Shown here: positions 1-6,827 of the stretch, piece by piece
Position numbering within the stretch: position 1 is the first letter of the stretch
How the letters are laid out: every line of letters begins with the position of its first letter
Assembly: GCA_049965775.1 (NCBI GenBank)
Contig: JBMFVX010000028.1
Coordinates: forward strand, 1 to 27,821
From: JABEVB01 sp049965775
GTDB lineage: Bacteria > Planctomycetota > Phycisphaerae > WQYP01
DNA length: 27,821 bases
Reading direction: 5' to 3'
The notes under the pieces: model-generated
Databases searched by the model: none
Told to the model about the DNA's origin: nothing
The model's input: only the letters and a program-made list of their open reading frames with translations
Translations under genes and position numbers: made by a program

Positions 1-18
1 CAGCGTTGCGCGATCCAT

Positions 19-25
19 CCTCCTT
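19..25 (-). promoter_or_regulatory. Possible Shine-Dalgarno of a gene running off the left edge
   Basis: The minus strand reads AAGGAGG, a near-perfect Shine-Dalgarno sequence, directly followed by ATG at 18-16. The spacing of zero is too short for that ATG to be the start. A start a few codons later, at or beyond the window edge, is more likely. Only a few codons would be visible, so the product cannot be named. Confidence 0.3.
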
Positions 26-129
26 ATTATCGGACAATAACCACAAATGGTATCAGTTATTTATTTACAGGCCCTAACGCCGGGCAACACGTTTTTTTAA
101 GCACTACCGACAGGCATACGGTCCAGCTC

Positions 130-1509
130 TTATAGCGGCTTTACTGCCCCGCTGAACTCCAGCACCACGACGCTGGCGATTTTGTCCGGCGCGGTTGTCG
201 GCAGGCTTACCACGACGCCTTTGGCGCTACTACTGATCGTTACGCTTTGGCCGCCGGCCAGCAAATATGCCTTCGTAACCGTGTTGCTCATAGGCACCGT
301 AATGGTCTTCTGCCAATGCACAACTTCCAGATAAAGCTTGCCGGGCTTGCTGGTGATATAGCCCCAGGGCATTGCCTTTTTGAACGGCATGCGATGCGAA
401 CCATAGATCGCCGCGCCATTAGCTTTCAGCCAGCGACCCATGGCCATCAAACGCATCACCTCCGGCTTGGGAATCACGCCCAAACCTGTCGGGCCGACAT
501 TGAGCAGGTAGTTGCCGCCGCCGCTGGCGCATTTAATGAGATTGGTAATGAGCATTGCAGCCGACTTAAACTGTTTGTCCTGTCGCTTATAACCCCACGT
601 ATTATTGATGGTCATGCAGGTTTCCCAGTTGCCAGGGATGCCACCGGGCGGAATTTGTTGTTCGGGCGTGGCATAATCGCCTCCAAAACCCTGGCCATGA
701 TCAACGGCTCCCTGCGGATCAATTCGATTGTTAACGATGAGGTTCGGGTCCAGTTCGCGAAGCTCCTGGCGAATCACCACACCATCCGCGCGGGTCCAGC
801 CATTCATCCATTGGCCATCAAACCAGATCAATCCCGGATGGTACTGCGTGACGATCTCCCGCAATTCAGTTTCCATATAATGCAGATAGGGAGCCTCCCC
901 GCCTGGGACAAAATGCGTAGGGTTATAGATGGGTTGAGGGCCGCCGCGGGCCGGAGCTTGGAACCGGCTGTGCCAATCCATAATCGAATAGTAAACGCAA
1001 AATCGAATGCCCTGCTTTTTACACGCAGCCGCGAGCAGCGCCAGGGGATCCGTATGCCAGGGCGTGTCATCCACAATGTTGTATTTGGTAGCCTTCGTGT
1101 TGAACATGCAAAAGCCCTCGTGATGCTTTGAGGTAATCACGATGTACTTTACGCCGGCAGCCTTAGCGATGCTTACCCACTTGTCGGCATTGAATTTCAC
1201 CGGATCAAATTTGGCGGCCAAGGTGGCATATTGCTTCCGGGGGATGCGCCCGCTGTTCATAATCCATTCACCGTATCCCGGCACGGGCTTACCATGCCAA
1301 AAACCCGCCGCCTCTGAATACAAACCCCAGTGTATAAACATTCCGAAGCGAGCCTTTTTCCACCATCCCAAATCCACCGCATGGTTGGAATCTGCGGCCA
1401 TTGCCGGAGCCGCAAAACACATAGCCGTCAAAGCGCACAGTAAAGACCATAAGACCACGCGATGCAGCAGCCTCGCGCGAGGCAGGAAGTTTGGAAGATA
1501 ACGTCTCAT
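130..1509 (-). CDS. Secreted alpha-L-fucosidase, GH29
   Basis: Hydrolyses terminal alpha-L-fucose from glycans by the retaining GH29 mechanism. The protein is 459 aa. I start it at 1509 because AAAGGAG lies 7 nt upstream; the reading frame stays open to 1539 but has no such site. Residues 1-40 are a basic stretch, a hydrophobic stretch and an Ala-rich cleavage region (APAMAA), so a Sec signal peptide is expected. The catalytic domain follows at once: WWKKARFGMFIHWG near 50-62, KHHEGF near 128-133, and IWFDGQW near 228-234. The Asp of that last motif (about 231) is the expected nucleophile. The late motif GGGNYLLNVGPT is also typical of GH29. A short C-terminal beta domain ends the protein. 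It stands alone on its strand with its own promoter candidate at 1588-1615. The family is certain; the exact fucosyl linkage is not. Confidence 0.93.
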   Translation of the reverse strand: MRRYLPNFLPRARLLHRVVLWSLLCALTAMCFAAPAMAADSNHAVDLGWWKKARFGMFIHWGLYSEAAGFWHGKPVPGYGEWIMNSGRIPRKQYATLAAKFDPVKFNADKWVSIAKAAGVKYIVITSKHHEGFCMFNTKATKYNIVDDTPWHTDPLALLAAACKKQGIRFCVYYSIMDWHSRFQAPARGGPQPIYNPTHFVPGGEAPYLHYMETELREIVTQYHPGLIWFDGQWMNGWTRADGVVIRQELRELDPNLIVNNRIDPQGAVDHGQGFGGDYATPEQQIPPGGIPGNWETCMTINNTWGYKRQDKQFKSAAMLITNLIKCASGGGNYLLNVGPTGLGVIPKPEVMRLMAMGRWLKANGAAIYGSHRMPFKKAMPWGYITSKPGKLYLEVVHWQKTITVPMSNTVTKAYLLAGGQSVTISSSAKGVVVSLPTTAPDKIASVVVLEFSGAVKPL

Positions 1510-1587
1510 ACAGTGCTCCTTTGCAATGACAAGGTCCAATCACTGGATAGGCGCAGGGTTGCGGTATAATGCCCGCCAGTAATGTGA

Positions 1588-1615
1588 ATGTTATCATGTG
1601 AGTCGCAGGTGTCAA
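1588..1615 (-). promoter_or_regulatory. Candidate sigma-70-type promoter of the fucosidase gene
   Basis: The minus strand reads TTGACA (1615-1610), a 16-nt spacer, then TAACAT (1593-1588). The -35 box is a perfect consensus match and the -10 box matches 4 of 6. It lies about 80 nt upstream of the chosen start at 1509. Confidence 0.45.
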
Positions 1616-1644
1616 CGACCCAGATTGCCGGCCGCCAACTTGTG

Positions 1645-1675
1645 TACGCAGCACGTCCTGCGGGCCACGAGAACA
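1645..1675 (+). repeat. Imperfect 31-nt direct repeat, copy 1
   Basis: Matches 2350-2380 at 26 of 31 positions. The core CCTGCGGGCCRCGAGAACA (1657-1675) matches at 18 of 19. The two copies lie on either side of the YqeY gene in the same orientation. Confidence 0.6.
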
Positions 1676-1878
1676 GAACAACGGGTGACAGTAAATTAGT
1701 AGCGCACCGGGCGCTTCATTTTTACGGCGATAGCCAAAACTCCCCCCCCCCCGCGAGATATTGGGCGGTTCGGTTGGTCAGTCGCAACCGCTCGCATGGC
1801 GGGCGTCGGTTCCGGTATAGTATGTTTAACTCTTGGGGTACAACCACCAAATTGAAGCACGAATTGAAAGGATAAATG

Positions 1879-2328
1879 ATGAGTCAGTTTGCCGCGGTTA
1901 AAACTCAGCTTCAAACGCAGATGGTTCAAGCCATGAAGGCGGGCGATAAGCTGCGCACACAAACCGTGCGAATGGTGTTGTCGGAAGTCAAAGCCCTTGA
2001 GAGCGATCACCCCGATGGCGATCCACAGGCGGCCATCACAGGCTACGCCAAGAAGCTTCGTAAAGCCCTGCAAGATTTTGAAAAACTCAACGCCAATGAT
2101 CGGGTGGAGGCACTCAAAGCCGAGCTTAAAATTGTCGAAGAGTTTTTGCCCAAGCCCATGGACGATGCCACCCTCGAAGCCCTGGTCAGCAAGGTAATAA
2201 GCGACCTTGCCGCCGGGCCGAAAGACGCGGGCAAAGTGATGGGCGCAGTGCTTAAACAAGCCGCCGGCGCAGCCGATGCGGCCAAAGTACGGGCGCTCGT
2301 CGCCGCCAAACTACCCCAGCAGGCATGA
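1879..2328 (+). CDS. yqeY: GatB/YqeY domain protein
   Basis: A stand-alone protein of the YqeY family, related to the C-terminal tail domain of the GatB amidotransferase subunit, which contacts tRNA. The cellular role of free-standing YqeY proteins is not settled. The product is 149 aa, the usual length. Two ATG codons are adjacent (1876 and 1879); AAAGGA at 1867-1872 is 6 nt from the second, so I use 1879. The N-terminal half (KAGDKLRTQTVRMVLSEVKALE near 20-40) is the family signature. The helical C-terminal half ends in the typical VMGAVLKQA segment. The gene stands alone and is convergent with fba. A perfect hairpin lies downstream at 2439-2467. Confidence 0.88.
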   Translation: MSQFAAVKTQLQTQMVQAMKAGDKLRTQTVRMVLSEVKALESDHPDGDPQAAITGYAKKLRKALQDFEKLNANDRVEALKAELKIVEEFLPKPMDDATLEALVSKVISDLAAGPKDAGKVMGAVLKQAAGAADAAKVRALVAAKLPQQA

Positions 2329-2349
2329 CCAAGCTTGCCGATAAAGGCA

Positions 2350-2380
2350 AACGCACCGCGGCCTGCGGGCCGCGAGAACA
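2350..2380 (+). repeat. Imperfect 31-nt direct repeat, copy 2
   Basis: Partner of 1645-1675, located just after the yqeY stop codon. It is GC-rich with an internal GCGGCCTGCGGGCCGC-like self-complementary stretch. Confidence 0.6.
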
Positions 2381-2438
2381 ATATATTAAACCGTGCACTT
2401 CTTGCCAAAAACAGAATGTAAAAGGTTTACAATGCAAT

Positions 2439-2467
2439 GTGGGCGGCACTCAAAGAGTGCCGCCCAC
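2439..2467. terminator. Perfect 13-bp stem-loop between convergent genes
   Basis: GTGGGCGGCACTC (2439-2451), loop AAA, then the exact reverse complement (2455-2467). It lies between the 3' ends of yqeY and fba, so a bidirectional terminator or mRNA 3'-end stabiliser is plausible. There is no T tract on either side, so it is not a classical intrinsic terminator. Confidence 0.5.
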
Positions 2468-2530
2468 GACCGCTGCGCTGAATCTTGAATGGGCGCCACC
2501 GCAGAAGGCATCCAACGCCTCCCGACGCGC

Positions 2531-2547
2531 CGACTCCAACGGAGTCG
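2531..2547 (-). terminator. 7-bp hairpin directly after the fba stop
   Basis: CGACTCC (2531-2537), AAC loop, GGAGTCG (2541-2547). It is one base from the fba stop codon on the minus strand and has no T tract. The role as transcript end is inferred from position. Confidence 0.4.
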
Positions 2548-2548
2548 C

Positions 2549-3574
2549 TTAGCCGGCCTTGCGGCGGCTGTAGAATGTCGGCATCGGGCTGCCGAGCTTT
2601 TTCCACTGGGCTATTACCGCCTCGCTCTTGCCGGCGCTGTTCAGCACATGCAGTTTGCGCTGCACCATACTGATGATGGCCTCGCGTGCAGGCCCAAGGT
2701 AATTGCGCGGATCGAACTCGGCCGGCTTAGTGGCGAAGACCTCGCGAATTTTGGCCGTCATGGCCAGGCGGAGGTCGGTATCTATATTCACTTTGCATAC
2801 GCCATACTTGCGCACCGCCATGGAAATTTGATCTTCCGGAACACCCTTGGCGTTGGGCATAGCACCGCCATACTTGTTGACCAGGTCAATAAACTCCTGC
2901 GGCACACTGCTCGAACCATGCATCACCAGCGGAATGCCCGGGCAGGTTTTCATAATTTCTTCAATGCGTCCAAACGCAAGCTTGGATTCGTGCTTGAACT
3001 TGTACGCACCGTGGCTGGTGCCGATGGCCACCGCCAGCGAGTCGAGGCCAGTGCGTTTGCAGAAGTCAGCCGCCTGCACCGGATCGGTCAGAAATTTTTC
3101 AACATTTTTTTCGTACTCGGCGGCGTCCAGGCCCACAACATCTTCTTCAATGCCGCCCAGCATGCCGAGTTCGGCTTCCACCACCACACCGGCAGCATGC
3201 GAAACTTTAACCGCCTCCGCGGTGAGTTTGACGTTTTCCTCATACGGATGGTGGCTGCCATCAATCATCACGCTGGTGTAACCATCGTTGATGCACGCCT
3301 TGATAAGGTCAATCGTGTCGCCATGATCGCAATGAATAGCAATCGGCAACTCCGGATGCTCTTCCACCGCGGCGTCAATGATGGCCTTGAGGTAACGAAT
3401 GTTGGCATATTTGCGGGCGCCTTTGGATATCTGCAGAATGCACGGACTTTTTTCTTTCGCGCACGCTTCGATAATAGACTGTGCAAGTTCCATGTTGTTC
3501 ACATTGAACGCGCCAATGGCAAAACCGCCATCGTAGGCTAAATCAAACATCGGTTTAGTGGTCATGAGGGGCAT
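2549..3574 (-). CDS. fba: Fructose-bisphosphate aldolase, class II
   Basis: Zinc-dependent cleavage of fructose 1,6-bisphosphate to dihydroxyacetone phosphate and glyceraldehyde 3-phosphate, in glycolysis and gluconeogenesis; cytoplasmic. The protein is 341 aa. GAAAGG sits 8 nt upstream of the start at 3574. Motifs in order: GAFNVNN (21-27), the HCDHGD metal and catalytic site (Asp83, His84), EAELGMLGG (133-141), GTSHGAYKF with metal ligand His188, VMHGSSSVP with metal ligand His219, and the phosphate-binding NIDTD (263-267). All key residues are present. The AELGMLGG-type loop and overall length fit the class IIB group. It follows dnaK and the DUF971 gene on the same strand and has its own promoter candidate (3644-3672). 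Confidence 0.95.
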   Translation of the reverse strand: MPLMTTKPMFDLAYDGGFAIGAFNVNNMELAQSIIEACAKEKSPCILQISKGARKYANIRYLKAIIDAAVEEHPELPIAIHCDHGDTIDLIKACINDGYTSVMIDGSHHPYEENVKLTAEAVKVSHAAGVVVEAELGMLGGIEEDVVGLDAAEYEKNVEKFLTDPVQAADFCKRTGLDSLAVAIGTSHGAYKFKHESKLAFGRIEEIMKTCPGIPLVMHGSSSVPQEFIDLVNKYGGAMPNAKGVPEDQISMAVRKYGVCKVNIDTDLRLAMTAKIREVFATKPAEFDPRNYLGPAREAIISMVQRKLHVLNSAGKSEAVIAQWKKLGSPMPTFYSRRKAG

Positions 3575-3643
3575 GGTACGAGCCTTTCAAAACGGACAAA
3601 ATCTCCCGGCGGGCAGAACCAACCGCCCACCCGTAACTCCCGT

Positions 3644-3672
3644 ATTGTAGGGCAAGCTTTATTGCAAATAAA
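3644..3672 (-). promoter_or_regulatory. Candidate promoter of fba
   Basis: The minus strand has TACAAT at 3649-3644, 5 of 6 matches to the -10 consensus. A weak -35 (TTTATT, 3672-3667) lies 17 nt upstream. This would give a leader of about 60-65 nt. The call rests mainly on the -10 box. Confidence 0.35.
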
Positions 3673-3739
3673 CCACCGCCGACGACTGATATGGTTTGGC
3701 CCGGCAATTATCCAATCTCCCCTTTCAGCAACCACCCCC

Positions 3740-4060
3740 TCACTTGGATGGCGCGGTCAGGCTTCGCAGGTATTCAAACGAATAAATGCCGGATTGATGA
3801 TGATCAGCCCATTCAATGCGAAGGGCGTAGTTGCCAACCAATTCCGCACCCAAAGCGGTAATTGGGCCGTCGAAACTGGTTTTTACCACCGGCAAAAGTT
3901 GCCGGCCCAGCAAGTCGCGTTCGCCCTGACAGCCGGCGCATGGGCACATGCGCCGCAGCATTCGCAGCGGCAGAATGCTCTCGTGGCCGTCGGCCCAGGT
4001 AATTTCGAGTGCTTCAGATTTTTTAAGGTGCAACCGCACGGGCGTGCTGCTCGAGTCCAT
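3740..4060 (-). CDS. DUF971 domain protein
   Basis: A small cytoplasmic protein of 106 aa belonging to DUF971. This domain also occurs at the N terminus of gamma-butyrobetaine hydroxylase-like proteins and attached to some Mrp-type ATPases. No activity can be assigned. I start it at 4060 because GAGGAG lies 9 nt upstream; the frame is open to 4135 but the extra residues look non-coding. A Cys cluster RMCPCAGCQGE (Cys39, Cys41, Cys44) follows an LHLKKSEALEITWADGHES-like beta sandwich start. The cluster could bind a metal such as zinc or iron. The C-terminal SGIYSFEYLR is characteristic of the family. It lies downstream of dnaK on the same strand. Confidence 0.85.
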   Translation of the reverse strand: MDSSSTPVRLHLKKSEALEITWADGHESILPLRMLRRMCPCAGCQGERDLLGRQLLPVVKTSFDGPITALGAELVGNYALRIEWADHHQSGIYSFEYLRSLTAPSK

Positions 4061-4230
4061 CACGGATGTCTCCTCAGGTCCGCCCGTACTATTTGGCGCC
4101 GCTGCATTGCACCCCGGGTTTAAGTGGATCAGCATTCAGCGCAGAAATGCCGATCCACGAAAAATGCTCGCGAAGCGATGCCTCCATTGCGGAGATGCGC
4201 CGTTATCGCACCCGGTGAACACAGCTTTAC

Positions 4231-4246
4231 TGCCCGGTGCCGGGCA
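4231..4246 (-). terminator. Perfect palindrome downstream of dnaK
   Basis: TGCCCGG, two-base centre, CCGGGCA at 4231-4246, about 30 nt past the dnaK stop. It can form a compact GC-rich hairpin but has no T tract, so termination is only suggested by position. Confidence 0.35.
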
Positions 4247-4275
4247 TTGCGGTACCAGCCCGGCATTTAGACGGA

Positions 4276-6198
4276 TTACTTCACCTCGTACTCGGCGTCA
4301 ATCACATCATCGGGACCTTTTTTGGGGGCTTCGCCGCCTGATGTGCCGCCAGCCGCAGCCGCGTCAGGACCCGCAGCACCCGCCGCGCCTGCCTGTTCGC
4401 CGGCGGCCTTGTACATCGCTTCGCCGAGTTTCATCCGGGCCTTGTTAAGGTCTTCCAGTGCCCGCTGCAGGGCGTCTTTATCCTCGCCCTTAAGCACTTC
4501 CTTCACGCGATTGATAGCGCTTTCAATGTCGCCGCGCTCCTGCGGGCCTACCTTGCCGCCGTGCTCCTGCAGTTCCTTTTCTACATGCAGCACAGCGCCG
4601 TCGGCCTGGTTTTTGAGGTCCACAAGTTCGCGCCGAGCCTTGTCTTCAGCGGCATGGGCTTCGGCATCTTTCTTCATCTGTTCAATTTGTTCCTTGGACA
4701 GACCGCTATGGCCCTTGATTTCCACCTTGTTTTCTTTACCGGTGGCCTTGTCCTTCGCTTTAACATTCAAAATACCGTTAACATCAATGTCGAATGTCAC
4801 CTCAATTTGCGGAGTGCCGCGGGGCGCCGGCGGAATGCCCACCAGTTGGAACTTCCCCAACGTGCGGTTGTCGCGGGCAAACTCGCGCTCACCCTGAAGT
4901 ACGTGAATTTCGACGCTGGTTTGGCTGTCAGCAGCCGTGCTGAACGTCTCGCTCTTGCTCGACGGAATAGTGGTGTTACGCGGAATAAGTACCGTCATCA
5001 CGCCGCCGAGCGTCTCCACCCCCAGCGACAGCGGTGTTACGTCGAGCACCAGAATATCTTTGACTTCGCCCGTGGTGATGCCGCCCTGAATGGCAGCGCC
5101 CAGAGCCACGGCCTCGTCGGGGTTGACGGTTTTGTTGCCTTCTTTTCCGAAAATTTCCTTCACAAGCTGCTGCACCCGCGGTATGCGCGTCGAGCCGCCT
5201 ACAAGCAGCACCTCATCAATGTCTTTGGCGGCTAGCTTGGCGTCCTGAAGGGCTTTTAGCACCGGCTGCCGGCAACGCTCGGTAAGACCGCTGGTGAGCG
5301 ATTCAAACTTGCTGCGCGTAACGGCCATCTGCAGATGCTTTGGCCCGCTGGCATCCGCCGTAATAAACGGCAGGTTAATGGTGGTTTCCATATTGCTGGA
5401 AAGCTCAATCTTGGCCTTTTCAGCGGCTTCTTTCAGACGCTGCAGAGCCATCGGGTCTTTCCGAAGATCAATACCATTTTGCTTGCGAAACTCTTCGGCA
5501 ATGTGATCTACCAGCAACTGATCGTAATCGTCGCCGCCGAGGTGGGTATCGCCATTAATGGAGAGCACTTCAAAAACACCGTCGCCGATATCCAGCACGG
5601 ACACATCAAACGTACCGCCGCCAAGGTCAAACACCAGGATTTTGCCGCCCTTCTTTTTGTCCATACCGTAGGCGAGAGCCGCCGCCGTAGGCTCAGGCAG
5701 CACGCGCTTAACGTTAAGACCGGCGATTTCGCCGGCTTCTTTGGTGGCGAGGCGCTGCGAATCGTTGAAATAGGCCGGCACGGTTATGATCGCGTCGGTA
5801 ACCTTTTCGCCCAGGTAGTCTTCAGCGGTTTTTTTGAGGTCTTGGAGAATCATGGCTGAAATTTCAGGCGGCGTATACTGCTTGCCGCGAATATCAACCT
5901 TGACGAGTTCTTCCGGCCCGCCGACAACCTTGTACGGCACAAGCTTCTCTTCGCCGCCAACTTCAGAATGACGCCGCCCCATAAAACGCTTAATCGAAAA
6001 GACGGTATTCTGCGGATTGGTAACCTGCTGGTGCTTGGCGGGCAGGCCCACGAGCCGTTCGCCTTTGTCGGTAAAGCCGACCACCGATGGGGTCAGCCGC
6101 GCACCTTGTGCGTTGATTAAAACCTTGGGCTGGCTGCCCTCCATAACAGCCACAACCGAGTTGGTGGTGCCCAAATCAATGCCTATGACCTTTGCCAT
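4276..6198 (-). CDS. dnaK: Molecular chaperone DnaK (Hsp70)
   Basis: ATP-driven chaperone that binds exposed hydrophobic peptides, working with DnaJ and GrpE; neither partner is in this window. The protein is 640 aa, normal for DnaK. I start it at 6198 ([14 protein letters not shown]) with GGAAGG 9 nt upstream; a 25-codon upstream extension in the same frame does not look like DnaK. The nucleotide-binding domain has the phosphate-1 motif near 5-13, [30 protein letters not shown] and [11 protein letters not shown]. The linker [10 protein letters not shown] leads to the substrate-binding domain and the helical lid. The tail is Gly/Ala-rich and ends [10 protein letters not shown], as in cytosolic bacterial DnaK. 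I found no CIRCE element upstream and no convincing heat-shock promoter. Confidence 0.97.
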   Translation of the reverse strand: MAKVIGIDLGTTNSVVAVMEGSQPKVLINAQGARLTPSVVGFTDKGERLVGLPAKHQQVTNPQNTVFSIKRFMGRRHSEVGGEEKLVPYKVVGGPEELVKVDIRGKQYTPPEISAMILQDLKKTAEDYLGEKVTDAIITVPAYFNDSQRLATKEAGEIAGLNVKRVLPEPTAAALAYGMDKKKGGKILVFDLGGGTFDVSVLDIGDGVFEVLSINGDTHLGGDDYDQLLVDHIAEEFRKQNGIDLRKDPMALQRLKEAAEKAKIELSSNMETTINLPFITADASGPKHLQMAVTRSKFESLTSGLTERCRQPVLKALQDAKLAAKDIDEVLLVGGSTRIPRVQQLVKEIFGKEGNKTVNPDEAVALGAAIQGGITTGEVKDILVLDVTPLSLGVETLGGVMTVLIPRNTTIPSSKSETFSTAADSQTSVEIHVLQGEREFARDNRTLGKFQLVGIPPAPRGTPQIEVTFDIDVNGILNVKAKDKATGKENKVEIKGHSGLSKEQIEQMKKDAEAHAAEDKARRELVDLKNQADGAVLHVEKELQEHGGKVGPQERGDIESAINRVKEVLKGEDKDALQRALEDLNKARMKLGEAMYKAAGEQAGAAGAAGPDAAAAGGTSGGEAPKKGPDDVIDAEYEVK

Positions 6199-6616
6199 GA
6201 TGCTGTACCTTCCATTTAAGAGCGCACCATACAGGCCGCACGTCAGAGCGCGGGGGTGATGGCGCAAATCCAAACACTAAGGCAACTAAGCAATAGCCGT
6301 GCCGCCGCCGATTAAAAAATAGGGTTGAATTTCATAAGTTATTATAAAATAATGCTTTACGACATGTTATGTCCAGCATTAGCAGGGAAGTTCATCCGAG
6401 GATTTCACATGGCTTTTGCGTAAGATTGCAGGTAGGTTCTGCCACCTTGGCAGAGTCTCAAGGGGCCGGCGTACGCCTATCTTAAATCAGAGCTATTGAT
6501 GTGATTCAGAGCACTCAGCGAAATGTTTCGCGCCAGGGCCCATAAAACGGCATGTAAGATGCGGCCACAGAGCACGTCCGTGAAGGCTGCAGCCAATACC
6601 GCACGATTAGAATGGA
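6199..6616. other. Gene-free region between rpmH and dnaK
   Basis: About 420 nt with no coding frame that I trust and no recognised RNA gene. No rnpA-like frame follows rpmH. Two exact inverted repeats are visible: TCTGCCA-CCT-TGGCAGA at 6438-6454 and GCGAAA-TG-TTTCGC at 6518-6531. The part next to dnaK (6310-6360) is markedly AT-rich and probably holds its promoter. Confidence 0.55.
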
Positions 6617-6751
6617 TCACACCACATTGACCGAACGGCCTACGCGGCGCTTACGGTTGATTGTTTGCCGACCTTTCTTGGTGCTCATACGAGCCCGAAA
6701 GCCGATTTTGCGAACGCGTTTTCGATTGCTGACTTTGTGCGGATAATGCAC
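6617..6751 (-). CDS. rpmH: Ribosomal protein bL34
   Basis: A 44-codon gene for the large-subunit protein L34. The translation begins (M)HYPHKVSNRKR and contains the family core GFRARMSTKKGRQ followed by the basic tail NRKRRVGRS. The start is GTG at 6751-6749, with GGAG 7 nt upstream on the minus strand. An in-frame stop a short way upstream and no ATG in frame exclude a longer form. HYPH at the N terminus is typical of planctomycete L34 as I remember it. L34 genes usually precede rnpA; here the next gene downstream on the strand is dnaK, over 400 nt away, so the classic rpmH-rnpA pair is absent. It lies 76 nt after the beta-propeller gene. Confidence 0.92.
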   Translation of the reverse strand: MHYPHKVSNRKRVRKIGFRARMSTKKGRQTINRKRRVGRSVNVV

Positions 6752-6827
6752 GTTTAAACTCCACCTTCATAAACTATTGCTGCCCGCCGCCGCAGATATC
6801 CCGCGGCAGCGACGCGCCTTGCGGCAG

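Larger units (their letters stand above)
1540..1878. other. Divergent intergenic region with a poly-C tract
   Basis: About 340 nt between the divergent fucosidase and YqeY genes, with no coding signal that I trust. It holds the fucosidase promoter candidate, one copy of a 31-nt repeat (1645-1675), a run of 11 C at 1742-1752, and the ribosome-binding site of the next gene (AAAGGA at 1867-1872). A perfect TATAAT at 1565-1570 on the plus strand has no good -35 partner. Confidence 0.6.

Noticed and set aside
71..97. Possible plus-strand terminator GCCC...GGGC followed by T7
   Set aside because: The stem is only 4 bp, the T run is 6 nt away, and no plus-strand gene is known upstream.
247..1131. 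Long plus-strand frame of 294 codons
   Set aside because: It lies antisense to the GH29 fucosidase, has no ribosome-binding site and no family resemblance.
2489..3541. 350-codon plus-strand frame opposite fba
   Set aside because: It is the antisense shadow of the aldolase gene, whose catalytic motifs are all intact on the minus strand.
6310..6360. Heat-shock (sigma-32-like) promoter or CIRCE before dnaK
   Set aside because: CCCTATTT on the minus strand resembles a sigma-32 -10 box, but no CTTGAA box lies at the right distance and no CIRCE inverted repeat is present.
6274..6616. Possible tmRNA, SRP RNA or rnpA in the gap after rpmH
   Set aside because: None of the conserved ends, cores or protein motifs of these genes could be found on either strand.
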